NCBI RefSeq assembly: GCF_932526225.1
Contig: NC_064047.1
Span: 3,843,501-3,907,500 of the forward strand
Direction: 5' to 3'
Length of the DNA: 64,000 nt
Source: Nematostella vectensis
Lineage: Eukaryota > Cnidaria > Anthozoa > Actiniaria > Edwardsiidae
Shown here: piece by piece, positions 24,601 to 35,467 of the stretch
How positions within the stretch are numbered: position 1 is the stretch's first letter
Layout: the number at the start of each line of letters is the position of its first letter
The notes under the pieces: model-generated
Databases searched by the model: none
Told to the model about the DNA's origin: nothing
Seen by the model: the letters and a program-made list of their open reading frames with translations, nothing else
Made by a program: the position numbers and the translations under genes

Positions 24601-26067
24601 AAATGACTAGTCAAATTTTGTTCACAATAACAACCTATTGATAACTTCGTGTAATTCTCTTTTTTATCTTTTTATATACACTGATATGTTAATGTCCATT
24701 CCATGTCAAGGATTCTGTATGCTTAGAAAAACAAAAACATGTTCTGCTTTATTTATCACGGTTTCTAATTAGCTTAAGTAATGTTCATTTTGTTATTTCT
24801 TCAGGTATCTACTAGTCTGTATTCGGATCACAATAAACGAAGCTGGGAAGATTTCAAGGCCTGGTTCCAAGTCAGTCTTGTTGTTGATTGCTACTCTTCA
24901 CTCAGCAAGCTGCTCGTAAAGTAAGTAATAACGCGCGGCCTGCAATCACCGATTTAACCGACCTAACAGGTCAGCTTCTTTATTGTATCAGTGTGTGGGG
25001 TAACTGTTCTAAAACACTCTTATTACAACTTTTACTAATCCAAAAGCGCGCTTCCAGAATTATCCTGTCTGCGGACTTCTCTGCTCCCCCCGTTGATCTT
25101 TTTCAAGAAATCAAATGGTTGCCTATTTTAGACTTGATAAAGCTTCGGAAATTACATGTATTGTAACAAATCCGGGCCTCACTCTAAGTGGTTGTTTCAC
25201 CAACAAAGGTGATATAATTTATGGCTTAACTCGTGAATGCTTGCAAACCATTTACTAGTTATTTGGGGGACTGAACCCTCATGGAATACTTTTCTAACAA
25301 ATCTACCATATACATATACTTGTTACAGTCGTTATGAACTCGTTAAAGCCGCATTGTCACCAGTTTACTTCCGGTCGATTACGTAACAATCTCCGATGAT
25401 TTTTAACGGAAAACGCGAAAAATATTTCAATATTTTGAAAGCATTGTTTCTATTGCAAGTTTCTTCGAGGATGTGATTGATAATTTAGAGCGGATGGCAT
25501 GTTAAATATCTCGGATTCTAATTTGTCTTTTAACGATTGAGGTTTTCGTTGGACCTCCGGAAGTGAACTGGGTACCTTATTATGCAGAAGAGCCTGAATG
25601 TCTTTCCTCCCTTTTTTATAAAGGTCAAGAATGTAGAGCCAATTAAAATAATAATAACAATACTGGCTAAATGCATATATTCCGTATGTTTTTTTTTTTT
25701 TTTTTGCTTTTGTTTTTTGTTAAAATTTTTGACTATGCACTTTGATTTACATTTTTTTTTTCCTTTACGTTTTTCGTTTAGGACGATAGAAGCATTCAAA
25801 AAACGTGTCCTTGGCCCGAAGACAAAGGAACTTGTAAATGAGTTCATTAACCAACCGAACAAGCCTCCCCACAGAAACGCGGGTGAGGAGTTCAGTCTCG
25901 AATTGAGATATTATCGACCACAGATGCACAAGTACAGTCTGGTTGAAATCCTAATGGCTGCGAAGGGCGTGATCAATACAAGAGATCCATTCGGTAGCAC
26001 ATATCGAGAGCTAGTGACTAGCCTAGTGACGCAGGAACCCGCCTTGAAAGATTTCGTCAAGTTCTGA
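9613..26067 (+). CDS. ZSWIM-family ubiquitin-ligase receptor with duplicated BC/Cul2-box and SWIM modules
   Basis: Sixteen exons join into 4713 nt, about 1570 residues: 9613-10000, 13718-14467, 14765-15136, 15779-15991, 16243-16468, 16714-16832, 17421-18169, 18543-19195, 19582-19711, 19817-19876, 22268-22362, 22601-22715, 23076-23397, 24105-24223, 24805-24920, 25782-26067. An acidic Tyr/Asp-rich N-terminus precedes a BC-box (TLVDSCCKIL, 63-72) and Cul2-box (VPDELQLKV, 88-96). SWIM finger 1 follows (C156, C158, C174, H176). A second BC-box (SLVDCCCNVL, 312-321), Cul2-box (337-345) and SWIM finger 2 (C407, C409, C416, H418) come next. The segment DATAGPGVDEESHW resembles the region after SWIM in ZSWIM4/5/6/8. 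ZSWIM8 is known as a Cullin-RING substrate receptor; the same role is inferred here. Known members have one module. The 3' exons are less conserved, so exact 3' junctions are less certain. Confidence 0.87.
11011..12725. mobile_element. Nested foldback element
   Basis: Three pairs of inverted arms are visible. GGAGGGTACAAAATGCAGG at 11011 pairs with CCTGCATCTTGTACCCTCC at about 12705-12723, with TGCAGGTCGG/CCGACCTGCA repeated in both arms. CTCATTCAATTTCTAGGGC near 12006 pairs with TAGAAATTGAATGAAATAG near 12586. GCAAACTTGGGTCAAG near 12131 pairs with TTGACCCAAGTTTGGTTGA near 12499. The left arm has about 0.9 kb more sequence than the right, including a tRNA-like promoter, suggesting a later insertion. 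Confidence 0.65.
11783..11882 (+). other. tRNA-like sequence with A box, B box and T-run
   Basis: TGGCTAAGTGG (11790-11800) fits the Pol III A box and GGTTCGATTCC (11843-11853) fits the B box exactly. T-runs follow from about 11864 and could terminate Pol III. The acceptor and T stems do not pair well, so this is not a functional tRNA; it is more likely a tRNA-derived SINE head or pseudogene. Confidence 0.45.
14191..14193 (+). promoter_or_regulatory. Possible internal start codon before the second BC-box
   Basis: ATG at residue 288 of the long ZSWIM-family protein begins MYHDLKDN, which resembles the start of the long form, MPVYHDVDG. Initiation here would give a conventional single-module protein of about 1283 residues. 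Whether a promoter or 5' exon exists for it cannot be seen. Confidence 0.35.
15519..15548. repeat. Short perfect hairpin
   Basis: CTCCTTGACCAA and TTGGTCAAGGAG form a 12-bp stem around a loop of about five bases, within a ZSWIM-gene intron. Confidence 0.7.
20221..20401. mobile_element. Mutator-type MITE, perfect 9-bp target duplication
   Basis: AGTACTATA flanks both sides (20212-20220 and 20402-20410). The ends TAGCCTCGTTCCCAGGCT and AGCCTGGGACGAAGCTT are inverted repeats with minor mismatches. The 181-bp interior has no coding capacity. Confidence 0.75.
20900..21126. mobile_element. Mutator-type MITE, TACCCTGG family
   Basis: Termini TACCCTGGTTCCAGAGCCTC and GAGGCTCTGGAACCAGGGTA are perfect inverted repeats over 20 bp. 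Flanks ACAAACACA and ACAAACATA (20891-20899, 21127-21135) match at 8 of 9 positions. Confidence 0.78.
24243..24423. mobile_element. Mutator-type MITE, TAGCCTCC family
   Basis: Left end TAGCCTCCACAGGCA pairs with right end TGCCTGCGGAGGAGGCTA. Flanks AGACGAACC (24234-24242) and GGACGAACA (24424-24432) match at 7 of 9 positions. It sits 20 bp after the exon ending at 24223. Related termini occur near 7573 and 8605. Confidence 0.65.
24969..25166 (+). mobile_element. LINE reverse-transcriptase C-terminal fragment
   Basis: The translated stretch contains LLYCISVWGNCSKTLL, LIQKRASRIIL and VDLFQEIKWLPILDLIKLRK. This is the typical end of non-LTR retrotransposon reverse transcriptases (YxxxVWG...LxxLQKRxxRII). 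It is a short, 5'-truncated remnant in the ZSWIM intron between exons 24805-24920 and 25782-26067. Confidence 0.65.
25355..25578. repeat. Possible MITE with ACTTCCGG termini
   Basis: GTCACCAGTTTACTTCCGG on the left is loosely complementary to CCGGAAGTGAACTGGGTACC on the right. The interior is AT-rich. Target duplications were not resolved. Confidence 0.4.
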
Positions 26068-26365
26068 GTCACGATTTCTAGATAGCGATCAGTGATGGCG
26101 GTAGTTGGGGAGGTGGTGGGGGTGAGTGGAGGGATGGGGTTGGGCCAAGACCCCCACACAACCTCTTACTAATCAGCAGTATTGCTGTGCTTATCAAGGG
26201 TTGTCATTCAGATCCCTCGACTAAAAAGAAAAACTAGCCTCGTATTTAAGGTATGTAGTCTGTAGTAGACGCACTCTAGGTAGTGCGTATCTAGTTTGTT
26301 GGGTCCTTTTTGTTAGGATAAGCACATGGTTAACGTTCTGTAACCTGTAAGGGCCAGTGTATCCA

Positions 26366-26848
26366 TAGTCCAGACCTGGGACTCTCTTTGCGCTCGACAT
26401 TCTGGCTCGCGTGAAAGAAGGTCCAGTATTTAATGCATGCGCATGCGCGAAAATACACCGCATATAAATACACCGCATATATGCGGTTTGGCCTGGTTGC
26501 TTAGTTCAAGATGGCTGCGAAAGGGACGAGCGAGGGTGTATTTCAGAAATAATACGCTGATTTTGGTCGTGGGTAAATACTTGATTGTCAGTCTTTTCTG
26601 AGAACAGCACAGATTATAATTAGAGTCTGGAAAATATATCAATCAAAGAGCTTTTCCGTTTTCGTTATTTTCAAGCGCGGGAATCGACCCTCCTTAGGCA
26701 CGTCCGTTATTGCGCGCGCTCGTATTTCAACTTTTGCCGTGAAGATCGCTGATCGGTACATGTTCGCGCATGCGCATGCAATAAATAGTGGACCCTCTTT
26801 CACGCGAGCCAGAATGTCGAGCGCAAAGAGAGTCCCAGGTCTGGACTA
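26366..26848. mobile_element. Mutator-type MITE with roughly 95-bp terminal inverted repeats
   Basis: GTGTATCCA is perfectly duplicated at 26357-26365 and 26849-26857. The long arms run inward from TAGTCCAGACCTGGGACTCT and its complement, through TTTGCGCTCGACATTCTGG and CTCGCGTGAAAGA, to GCATGCGCATGCGCG. The interior includes AAGATGGCTGCGAAAGG. No transposase is present. Confidence 0.82.
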
Positions 26849-28531
26849 GTGTATCCAACGCATGAATACTTTTCGATTAACATATCTAAGTATAGTCATA
26901 GTTTGATAGAAAGAAACGTTGAGGTGAAACTTATATATCACCTCTAAGGTCGGTGAGGTTAGTTAAGTCAGAAACAGTAATGTTCAGGGTTCATATATAA
27001 GTAGTTACCTGAATGAATTATTATTGAGCTGTCATTTTCTCTATTACTATTTTAAATTTTTAGATTTTTTTATCACATCAATAACTTGCTTTTACCACAA
27101 ACCCACATATCCAGTATTCAGTGGTTGTAAATAATGGAATAAAAATTCCTGCAAAATCTGGAAATTGTCTTGAAATTGCCCATATCCCACTTCACTAAAC
27201 CCCACCCATGATGCATTGTAGTACTATAGCTGACATCCTGTAAACATGCAAAATAATTCACATATTACAGGGGTTGGGTGGGGCACTGTGAGCACGTGTT
27301 CCCCCTCCTCAGTATTTTCCAAAAATATAAGGAGATGACCAGTAGGGACATGGCTGTACCCGGATATTTCCTAATGTTTCTGGATCGTGCCCAGCCCCCA
27401 AAATAGTATTTTTCCTCGCGAACAGCTATCAGGGAACGGAGATCTATAGGTAGAAATGATGGTATAACTCTAGTCAAAATCGCATGGTAATGTGATAATT
27501 TCACGTGTCCTCAGTAAAATAGTTACATATTTATATACCTGTGCACTATTCGAGAATGCTTATAGACTGTCTTAGCCCCTCAGTTGGCGAACGTCAGTAA
27601 AAATAAGAAGAAAATCGGCCCTAGCCTATGTACAGCGCTAACTACCCTGACAACAGGCATTGTTGCTAGGTTAGTTAGCGGTTGTACACAGGCTAAATAG
27701 GACCGTGACGCGCGCGGTTCCAGCTCACCACAGGTATGTTTTCGCATAAGTTAATCGCTCTGATCGCCACACAGGGAGAACCACCGAAAGAAGGGGGTCC
27801 CCACCCCTGTGGCGTGACAAACCTATGGCCTGTGGTGACCTGGGACCGGCGCGCGCAACACGCGTATTCTCATTTTTACTGACGCTCGCCAAAGGAGGGG
27901 CTGCAAGTAGTCTAGAATGCTCAAATCTACAGTAGTTTCATTTTCGCGTTGTTCACTTTGTTAGACGGCTACTGGAATACACTTTGCGGACCTGCCCTAT
28001 TATTCGGTGTACAAAGAATGCAGTTAGCACCCTCCCTCCCCCCGTCTTCCAAACCCCTCCCTCATGTTTGTGTTCCTTGTCTAGCCAATATGCAGGAAAG
28101 AAGAAAATTTTCATTTGCGTGCAATTATATTTTGGAACTTTTTAACTTGGCCTTACTTGCCTTCAAATAGCCTACGTACGTGTTACACCGAGAGCAGATC
28201 GGTCTTGATAGCCGTCCTAGTAAAAGTATTTGACATCTGCTAGAACCAAACTGAAAAGACTCAAGAGCGATGCTGGAGGGTAGAAATCTGCGGTATTTTA
28301 CCTTTTACACTGCGGTTTTTAATATTCTGCGAACTTTCGTCAACAATTCCCAACTGCTCAGTGGAATTACATTTAATACTTTTTGATTGGCCAGCGCGGA
28401 GAGGTGGTGTTAAGGGAAGCCATTTCATTGCTGGCAAATAAAAATGCTCAAGGATTTTGAATGAAGGAAACTAGAATGCAATTAATCGTCCCGAGAGCTC
28501 ACATCATAATTGATGGTATAATGCTTTCTCT

Positions 28532-29323
28532 TCCCTGCTAGCAGAGGCCTCTTTTCTCTGTATTTCGCTGGGCTGGAGTTCGCGAGGAAAAGATACCTCT
28601 GCCATGGGTCGCACGTTCGTTTGATCAAACCGCCGTCCACGATCGTGGACGAGATCCAGAGCGCATGCTCCGTTCATTAATTACTGGCCACTATTTTGAG
28701 CCTACAATGACTAGCGCATGCATGAAACGTATATCCGCTGCCGGATAATAAGCCCGCATTCGAAACGGCGTCCTCCGTAGAAATATCACGCGACGAATTA
28801 TAAAAAGAAGCAATTCAATGCCCTCTTCATTCAGAATTTTCTCTCTTTTGACAAACGAGTCAATCTTCCGTTTACAGGTTTTGCATATTCTTCTGGGAAT
28901 AGCTGATCTAATTTTACCAAAAAGTTTTGTAACATTTTCTTCGAATCCAACTGTGCGATATTTACATTGAAGAAACTCGCCTGCCCAGATGTCTTGAAAT
29001 TAATCCCACAAACAAGACAAAACTCGTCTTTGCTGCGTTTGTTGCTCAATCTTTTTAGTGACGTTTTAGGTGATTGAAATTGAACAGTTGTTTTTTTTTT
29101 TCGAAGAGGAGAACTAACCGGAGTTTGATTCCTGATTTCCGACTAAATCCATGCAAAGCATATTGGCAGCTTTCGCGCGATGGTACGGGTTTTGGCACGT
29201 CGGTCGCTTATTAACGCTCACGCATGCGCAACAGAAACAGTCTCGACCCATGGCAGAGGTATCTTTTCCTCGCGAACTCCAGCCCATCGAAATACAGAGA
29301 AAAGAGGCTTCTGCTAGCAGGGA
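28532..29323. mobile_element. Mutator-like element carrying an internal open frame
   Basis: An 11-bp direct repeat ATGCTTTCTCT flanks both sides (28521-28531, 29324-29334). Arms of about 80 bp begin TCCCTGCTAGCAGAGGCCTC and continue through GGAGTTCGCGAGGAAAAGAT to ACCTCTGCCATGGGTCG. Inside, the minus strand 28831-29049 encodes KDEFCLVCGINFKTSGQ and more, a Cys-x2-Cys-bearing peptide of up to 72 residues. The gap between arms is about 630 bp, too short for a transposase. Confidence 0.72.
28831..29049 (-). pseudogene. Short open frame inside the 28.5-kb transposon (possible captured exon)
   Basis: The frame encodes up to 72 residues including CLVCGINFKTSG, NVNIAQLDSKKMLQNFL and NGRLTRLSKERKF, ending at TGA. 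The CxxC pair suggests half of a small zinc-binding fold. I do not recognise the family. Lying between transposon arms, it may be a captured host-gene fragment or a remnant of the transposon's own protein. Expression is not implied. Confidence 0.35.
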
Positions 29324-30579
29324 ATGCTTTCTCTGAAATAAGTGTGCAAAAGAGACAAATGTCCTGCTTAAAAAATAACTTAATAGCATTAATTCAGACA
29401 AAAAAAAAACGAGAAAAGATAGGATACTCGCTTTACTTGCGCAATTTAGTAAACCGTTGATATTTTTTTTTAACGACACGTCCCTAAATCAAGCTCAATC
29501 AAATCTAATATTTTTTGTTTACTTGGTGGCCGTGGAGACAAAAAGGGACTGGGGAGATCCGAAATCAAAGGAACACCCAAAAGGAAGACCAGAAAACAGT
29601 GTTGGGTTCTCTGTCCTCTGAGGGAGCGCACATAGCGCTTTGTTTCGAAGCCACGGACAAAGGGCACCGCTCAAAACAATTCTCTCAACACTATATTAAA
29701 ACTGTCAAGGTGAGTTCCCTGACTGATATTAGGTAAATCTTCTCTCCTGTTCAATTTTTTGAACACCTGTCTACGCCTGTAGTGTGTTATTGGCTGCGCG
29801 TTACGATAACATTAAAGATACGTTTGCTATTTCTAAGCTTTTATGTTATACTCAGATTTGATCTTATGGATATTGGGTATTGTCAGTGCCTGCTTGATTT
29901 GACAGTGTCAACATCGTCTTATCTACCTGAGAGGATTTCAACACATTTTAATTCTTCAACTGATAAAGATGAATTGCTCACGAATCAAAATTGGATAATG
30001 AATTGATGTTGAATGATCATTTGCTGAGTAGTAGATTACCCCCATTAGAATCCCCTTGAAAACATCTCATTCAATCAAATATTCAAGGAGTGAGGTAAAT
30101 GGATTAGAAGACTGATAAAGATTGTGCTACCTCATTAATTAACAGAGGCTACGAATATTCAAGAGGGAGATCCTCCAGGCAATCCAAATCCTATGCGGTC
30201 TGAGAAGTTTACAGCTGGCGAAACTTTATATGGTTGAGAAAGACAAGCTGTGGAAATCCTTAAAAATCCATGAAAAAACAGATTGTTCGTAAAATAAGAA
30301 GGGAAAAAGCATTGTTTCATGCTGATTCTGTTCTAATGCGTCACATTGCATGTCTGAAGTTTACGGCTAAATCCCTTCGTTCGTCATTGAAAACTTCAAG
30401 CTGTGGCTACACGAGTACGGATCCAGAAAAAACAAGTTTAAAAAATGTGTATATTTGGACAGATTACATCTTTACGGTGAGAGGACGCATTCGAAGTTAG
30501 ACGGATACAAAATCATCGTACTTGAAACTACAAACTGTGGCTAGACGCGGTGCGTGGGGCTTTTTAGCAAAACACCCGT

Positions 30580-31674
30580 ATGAATACTGCAGATTTTCTT
30601 ATAACACAAGGCGCATCATTGAGAATAGAGATGCCAAGAATTAATGCAAGCTCAAATTGCACTCTCCCTGAACCAAGCAACAACTGCGCAAGCGCTATAA
30701 ATGTGGCATTTCTCACCGTAATCGGAGTCACAGCCCTTATCGCCAATATCATACTAGGAGTCGCATCGCATTCCATCTGGGCTCAAAACAAATCAGCAGA
30801 CAAAATCTTAATTTTTAATCTGACGATGTCTTGTTTGGTCATGTTGGTTGGTCTCTTTCTTCATATAATCGCAATCATTAACATGGATTTATTCCTTGCC
30901 TGTGACAGTACGATTTATTCTGTCTACAAATTTAGAAATGCAACGTATATCAGTGCGATCCTCGCTACCCTAGCAACGCTAGTAGCCATTGGTTATGATC
31001 GCTTTGAAGCTTTAACGAAGTTTCCAGGGCAACGAAAACTGACAGTGAGTTTGTCTTGGGCCCTTGCTATTTTGACATGGGGCGTGTCGACAGCTGTGGC
31101 AGTGATACTTTACAGGGGACCTTTGGAACCTAAGTGCGACAAAAAATGCGTCAAACCCGATCTAACCCTCGCTATTTCAAGCAATCATACAAATGCACAT
31201 TTACTCGGAAGGGTCCTTATGGTATCTGCTTACATCTTTATTTGTTGCGTGTTGACTGTCACGAGTTTACTTAGAGCGACTTGGGCGATACGTAGACATC
31301 ACCAGCAAATAGAGGCGATGTATGGTGTGATGCGGGCTCGAAAAGAGGTCGACTTCACCAAAGTATGCGCTGCCATCATGGTAACTTACATCCTTATGTG
31401 GTCGCCCTCCGCACTGAGTCAAGTTGTGCGGTCCTCAAGACCGAGTCTGAGGACACTATGTGCTAATTATTGGTTGACGTCATTGGCTTTCAGCAGCGCG
31501 TTACTTGTGCCGGTTATTTATATCACACTTGATAAGCGCTTGTGGAAAGGTTTAACCAGACGCAAGCGACGTTTTAGAGATGAGCAGCAAAGAGAACACT
31601 CTCGCAGCCTCAACCAGTCAAGTGTCACCATGTTTAGTCATGTTACACATAGTAGTACGACCACACCGTTTTAA
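30580..31674 (+). CDS. Class A (rhodopsin-like) G protein-coupled receptor, single exon
   Basis: An intronless 364-residue frame with ATG at 30580 and TAA at 31672-31674. N-terminal sequons NAS (22-24) and NCT (26-28) fit an extracellular start. Seven hydrophobic segments lie at about 41-63, 76-100, 122-139, 155-177, 209-232, 260-280 and 297-317. Cys108 before TM3 and a Cys pair at 186/190 in loop 2 could form the usual disulfide. The DRY motif reads D140-R141-F142. TM6 has MWSP (273-276) instead of CWxP, and TM7 has VPVIY (310-314) instead of NPxxY. The basic tail begins RRKRRFR. The ligand is unknown; many invertebrate orphan receptors look like this. Upstream non-coding exons cannot be excluded. 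Confidence 0.85.
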   Translation: MNTADFLITQGASLRIEMPRINASSNCTLPEPSNNCASAINVAFLTVIGVTALIANIILGVASHSIWAQNKSADKILIFNLTMSCLVMLVGLFLHIIAIINMDLFLACDSTIYSVYKFRNATYISAILATLATLVAIGYDRFEALTKFPGQRKLTVSLSWALAILTWGVSTAVAVILYRGPLEPKCDKKCVKPDLTLAISSNHTNAHLLGRVLMVSAYIFICCVLTVTSLLRATWAIRRHHQQIEAMYGVMRARKEVDFTKVCAAIMVTYILMWSPSALSQVVRSSRPSLRTLCANYWLTSLAFSSALLVPVIYITLDKRLWKGLTRRKRRFRDEQQREHSRSLNQSSVTMFSHVTHSSTTTPF

Positions 31675-31943
31675 GTAATGCTCCGCGTATGAGGCAACCC
31701 AACGGCAAATGCACGCTGGCATGTCAAAAATGCCAAAAAGGCCAATATAACACAACATGATTCATAATATTTTTTTAATTTTTTGGTTATAGGGTTAATT
31801 ACTATGTCTGATCCAGCTTTTCAGGTACATTTTATATGGGGAACCTTGTAAATATAAGACAACTAACAGCTATTGTTCTTGGCTTGTTCTGATTGGTTCA
31901 CCCCAAAAATCACCAGTAAGGTATATAACAAAGGACATGAGCA

Positions 31944-33893
31944 ATTTCTTGCAAAATCTTACTATCTTCTATATGTCCTGCATGCATGTTTATTATAAAA
32001 AAGATCCTATGTGGGAAAGCTATAATTAAGCTTTTTGCCGCAGGACAATGGAACTTTGCCTAGTTCTTACACGGAGCATTACTTAATACATTAAAATCCG
32101 TAGGTGAATCGTAAAGTATGCGGTACGAGGTCTAATTTTAAATTCAGTTCACCATAGTTAGTAGAGTTAACTATGAGTTAACAGCAGGCGTTTCAAGTTT
32201 TTTTTTTGCAGTAGTCCGGCGGATATGTGCAGATTTTACCTTGAATTGCGCACTTTTTGCTAAAGTTACCAATTTTAGCATAGTGATAGTTTTTAAAACC
32301 CCTTATAAGATAGGCTATAGAGCCAAGCTCAGTTCGGCTTTAATTTCTTATTAATAACGAGTATTGATTTGGCCGCCATTTTTAACCGGAAGTAAACTAA
32401 TTTTTCCAAAAAAAATATATGAACTCGCTCATTTTGAGAAAGTTTACTTATAGACGAATAAAATATACATCAAAGAATGCATATTAACCAAAGAATTCTG
32501 AAAGTAACCGCAAATTTTTCATTTTTGTAACTTTTACGGTGATATTTTGAACCGGAAGTAGTCAAGAATAAATAACGGAACGCTTGTCTCACTTTGCGCA
32601 TTTTAACAAAAATAAAAAATAAACTTATCTCAGAAGTATTTTCGGGGAATCTTTACAAGATAGGCTATGGAGCTAAAAAAAAGTCTGATTAAATCACGGA
32701 TTATCTTGCGCTATTAAAATGGCCGATAATTTTCGGGAAGTGAAAATCACATGTAGCCAGCACAAGTTTACCAAATAAACATATTCAATAGCTGGATCAA
32801 GAGAAAAGAAAGAGGACGAAAGAAACTGCTTATGTGACAAGCCTGGTGGGGATACCAAGAGCCACGGTGAGCGGGCCGCTCCACCTATTGACTTCAACGT
32901 CTGTAAACGACCGCATACATGAATATGTGCAAGTGCTACAAGATTGGACAGTTCCTAACTATAGGAACCGTTTAACCTGTTAACTGGTGGCCCCGGGTGC
33001 GCGCTTATCACTCTTCTTGCCTTTCTTCCTTATTCTACAGAAAGGTGAAAGGAGTATCTCGCCAAATAAATACTCGTAGAATTTCACGCATTTACTGGCG
33101 TGATACTGTATCCTTTTGTGCGGATAGGGGGGGAAGACAGTACTCGCTGTATTCCCCGAAGCCACAGATGCTTTTCGACAGTGAGCCTTCAGGTCGGTTG
33201 AGATAAAAGACAGAATGTTTAATTAGAGTGTACAGAAACAGGTTTGAAAACTACTTCCTGTTTAAAAAAACGGTAAAATTAATAGCAGAAACCAAATCAG
33301 TTTTGCTTTTCCACAACTTTGTCAAATGGATTTCATGAATATAAACAAGATGTGCATCTCTGTGCGTTTAAAAATGACAAATTTAATCTCCGGTGCAAAA
33401 TGGCGGCAATTTTAATCAACCATATTAGTCGGTGATAAAAGCCGATTTTATCTTGGCTCCACAGCTTATCTTATAAAGGTTATTTCAAACTACAACTGCA
33501 GTAGAATTGGTGTCTTTTGCTAAATAGCGCGGGGTGAAATAAACGTCCGAGGTTTTACTATCGACTACTTCCGGTTGAAGGTGACTATCTCCTTGAAAGT
33601 TCCAAGAATGAAAAATATGCGGTTATTTTCAGCAATCTTGGCAAAACAGCAGTCATGCTGATCTTGGCAAAACATTATCAAACTTTGCAAGTTTATTTAC
33701 TTTTTTGAAAAAGGTAGTTTACTTCCGGTTCAAAATGGCGGCCAAATCAATACTCCTTATTAATCAGAAAATAAAGCCGATCTGAGCTTGGCTCCATAGC
33801 CTATCGTGTAAAGGGTATTAAAAGCCATCACTATTTTAAAATTGGTAGCTTTAGCAAAAAGTGCGCAATTCAAACACATATCCGCCGGGCTAC
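31944..33893. mobile_element. Large foldback element with multiple inverted arms
   Basis: The outer arms are 32211-32420 and about 33700-33893. GTAGTCCGGCGGATATGTG at the left corresponds to CACATATCCGCCGGGCTAC at the right, continuing inward through GCGCACTTTTTGCTAAAG, GATAGGCTATAGAGCC and TTTGGCCGCCATTTT to ACCGGAAGTAAAC. Secondary copies of the GATAGGCTATGGAGC motif occur at about 32660 and, inverted, at about 33450. The left-flanking part (31944-32210) is shared with positions 1-270 of the window. No coding capacity was found. Confidence 0.72.
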
Positions 33894-34199
33894 AGGCGCA
33901 CTGACGTCAACCGCAGATATAGCGCGTTTTAGGAGGTGGTGTTTGCCATTAAAGAAGGCAAATTACGCCGCCATTTTACGCTCCCGCACCATAATACCGA
34001 CTCACTCAAACAATCCATTTCCATCGGCTATCAAACAAGTGAATGAGATGCTTTCAATAAAATATCGTTAATAAGGTATTAAACTTCAATCGTGGGTGGT
34101 CACTTTGAAGTTTTCTTGAAAATAGACCGAGGTATTTTCAATTTGATGACATTCTTTGCGTGGACTGCACACATAAAATAAGCACAAGGCGAGCGAAGC

Positions 34200-34460
34200 A
34201 TATCACTCGCCTAACCCAGCCCCGAACCCAGGATTTTTTTGGAGGGGGGGGGGGGGGGGGGAGGGTGGTTGCGGAATCCGAAAAAGTGGATCTAATTTTT
34301 TCCGGGGGGAAAGTTCTCTGATAAAATCTGAAGAACAAAGAGAGATGTTTTATGCCTTTGGAGTATCTCCACGGAACGTTGATTGTCGGATTTGGCTACA
34401 TACCAGAGTGATCTAGCTTATGCTTTATAGGGGTGCGTTCGCCACCCCCCCCGCACGCCA
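34200..34460. repeat. Dispersed repeat, copy 1
   Basis: It shares CGGAATCCGAAAAAGTGGA or close variants, TTTGGCTACATACC, GAGTGATCTAGC and GGTGCGTTCGC-type text with 49035-49330. Both copies include a poly-G tract after ACCCAGGA. Confidence 0.75.
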
Positions 34461-35467
34461 CAGGAATCCAATAACCCGAAATCCAATCTGTAGCATTCAA
34501 CATAAATGGGGTTTTAATATGGAATACCAAAAATTGAGTATTTATATGAGCTGGTCTAAGTGTACACTTCCGAACGAAGCAGAGGAGACTAAAGAGATGT
34601 CGTTTTCACTTGAAAACACTTTATCATTTTTAAGTTGTCTTATTTCTTTTTATCAATTTGTATGTGAATGACTTTCCAATGAAATATAATTAAGGGTGCT
34701 ATAAGCTACAGCACAGTTTGTTGAAAATATTTAAAATCGCAGTATATACAAATACAGTAATACAAATACAAAGAGCACAGACTTTCATGATTTTACTTAT
34801 GGATTTTATTCTTTGCTCACATCTGGGAGTATTATAAACATTACATCCAACATGTGACCTTGCTGCATTACTCCTAGTAAAACTATGTGTTTTTGTTTTA
34901 TATTTTATCATCATAGCTGCTGATTTTTTAGTAAACTCCTCGAGGGGATCCATGGTCATCCACAAAAGGAACTTTCCCTGCATCAAATACTACATCAAAT
35001 ATTGTCAATATTTTCAACATGTTTATACTATTTGGCCAGATATTATCAAATTAACTGGCATCACTTTCTTACACTGGCATCAATTTCTAGCTTTGAAACT
35101 TGAATTTCACAATGTGCCACAGCAAAAGATAAATGCATCATAAAATTGAAAAATCCTTAGATGGAGGTCTGTTTTTATAAATCTTGCTTTACAGTAGAAC
35201 CCCAATAATTCAAAATTGGGAGTTCGCTCAAACTTCCCACTAGACTCAAACAGTCATTGCTGTGTTCAGCATATCACTTACCTCAGTAAAACGCTCAACA
35301 CAGAAGCGACTTACTTGAAAAATTATTTGATTCCCTAACAGGTTGGACCTGACTGAGTTCCACTTTTGTCCAAGGGAAGGGAAGAAAAAAAAAATATTGA
35401 AAGATTTGGTTAGATAGAAATCTTAAAACCCTGGGTTCCATTGCCTTGCACTTTAAATCATATAAGA

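Larger units (their letters stand above)
26068..30579. other. Intergenic region between ZSWIM-family gene and GPCR
   Basis: No host gene is recognised. The region holds MITEs at 26366-26848 and 28532-29323, hairpins near 27634-27705 (CTAACTACC...GGTTAGTTAG) and 27712-27855 (GCGCGCGGTTCCAGCTCACC pairing with GGTGACCTGGGACC), and a dispersed GGTTGGGTGGGGCACTGTGA repeat near 27270 that recurs near 22795 and 49460. AATAAA near 26780 and 27138 could serve the ZSWIM gene. Confidence 0.55.
31675..35467. other. Intergenic region between GPCR and VTA1
   Basis: No gene is recognised. A large inverted-repeat element occupies about 31944-33893. A dispersed repeat (about 34200-34460) with a poly-G run at about 34245-34261 recurs at 49035-49330. 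The remainder is AT-rich VTA1 downstream sequence. Confidence 0.6.

Noticed and set aside
29515-29736. Plus-strand frame of 73 codons upstream of the GPCR
   Set aside because: No homology recognised, no clear splice partners, and no link in phase to the intronless receptor.
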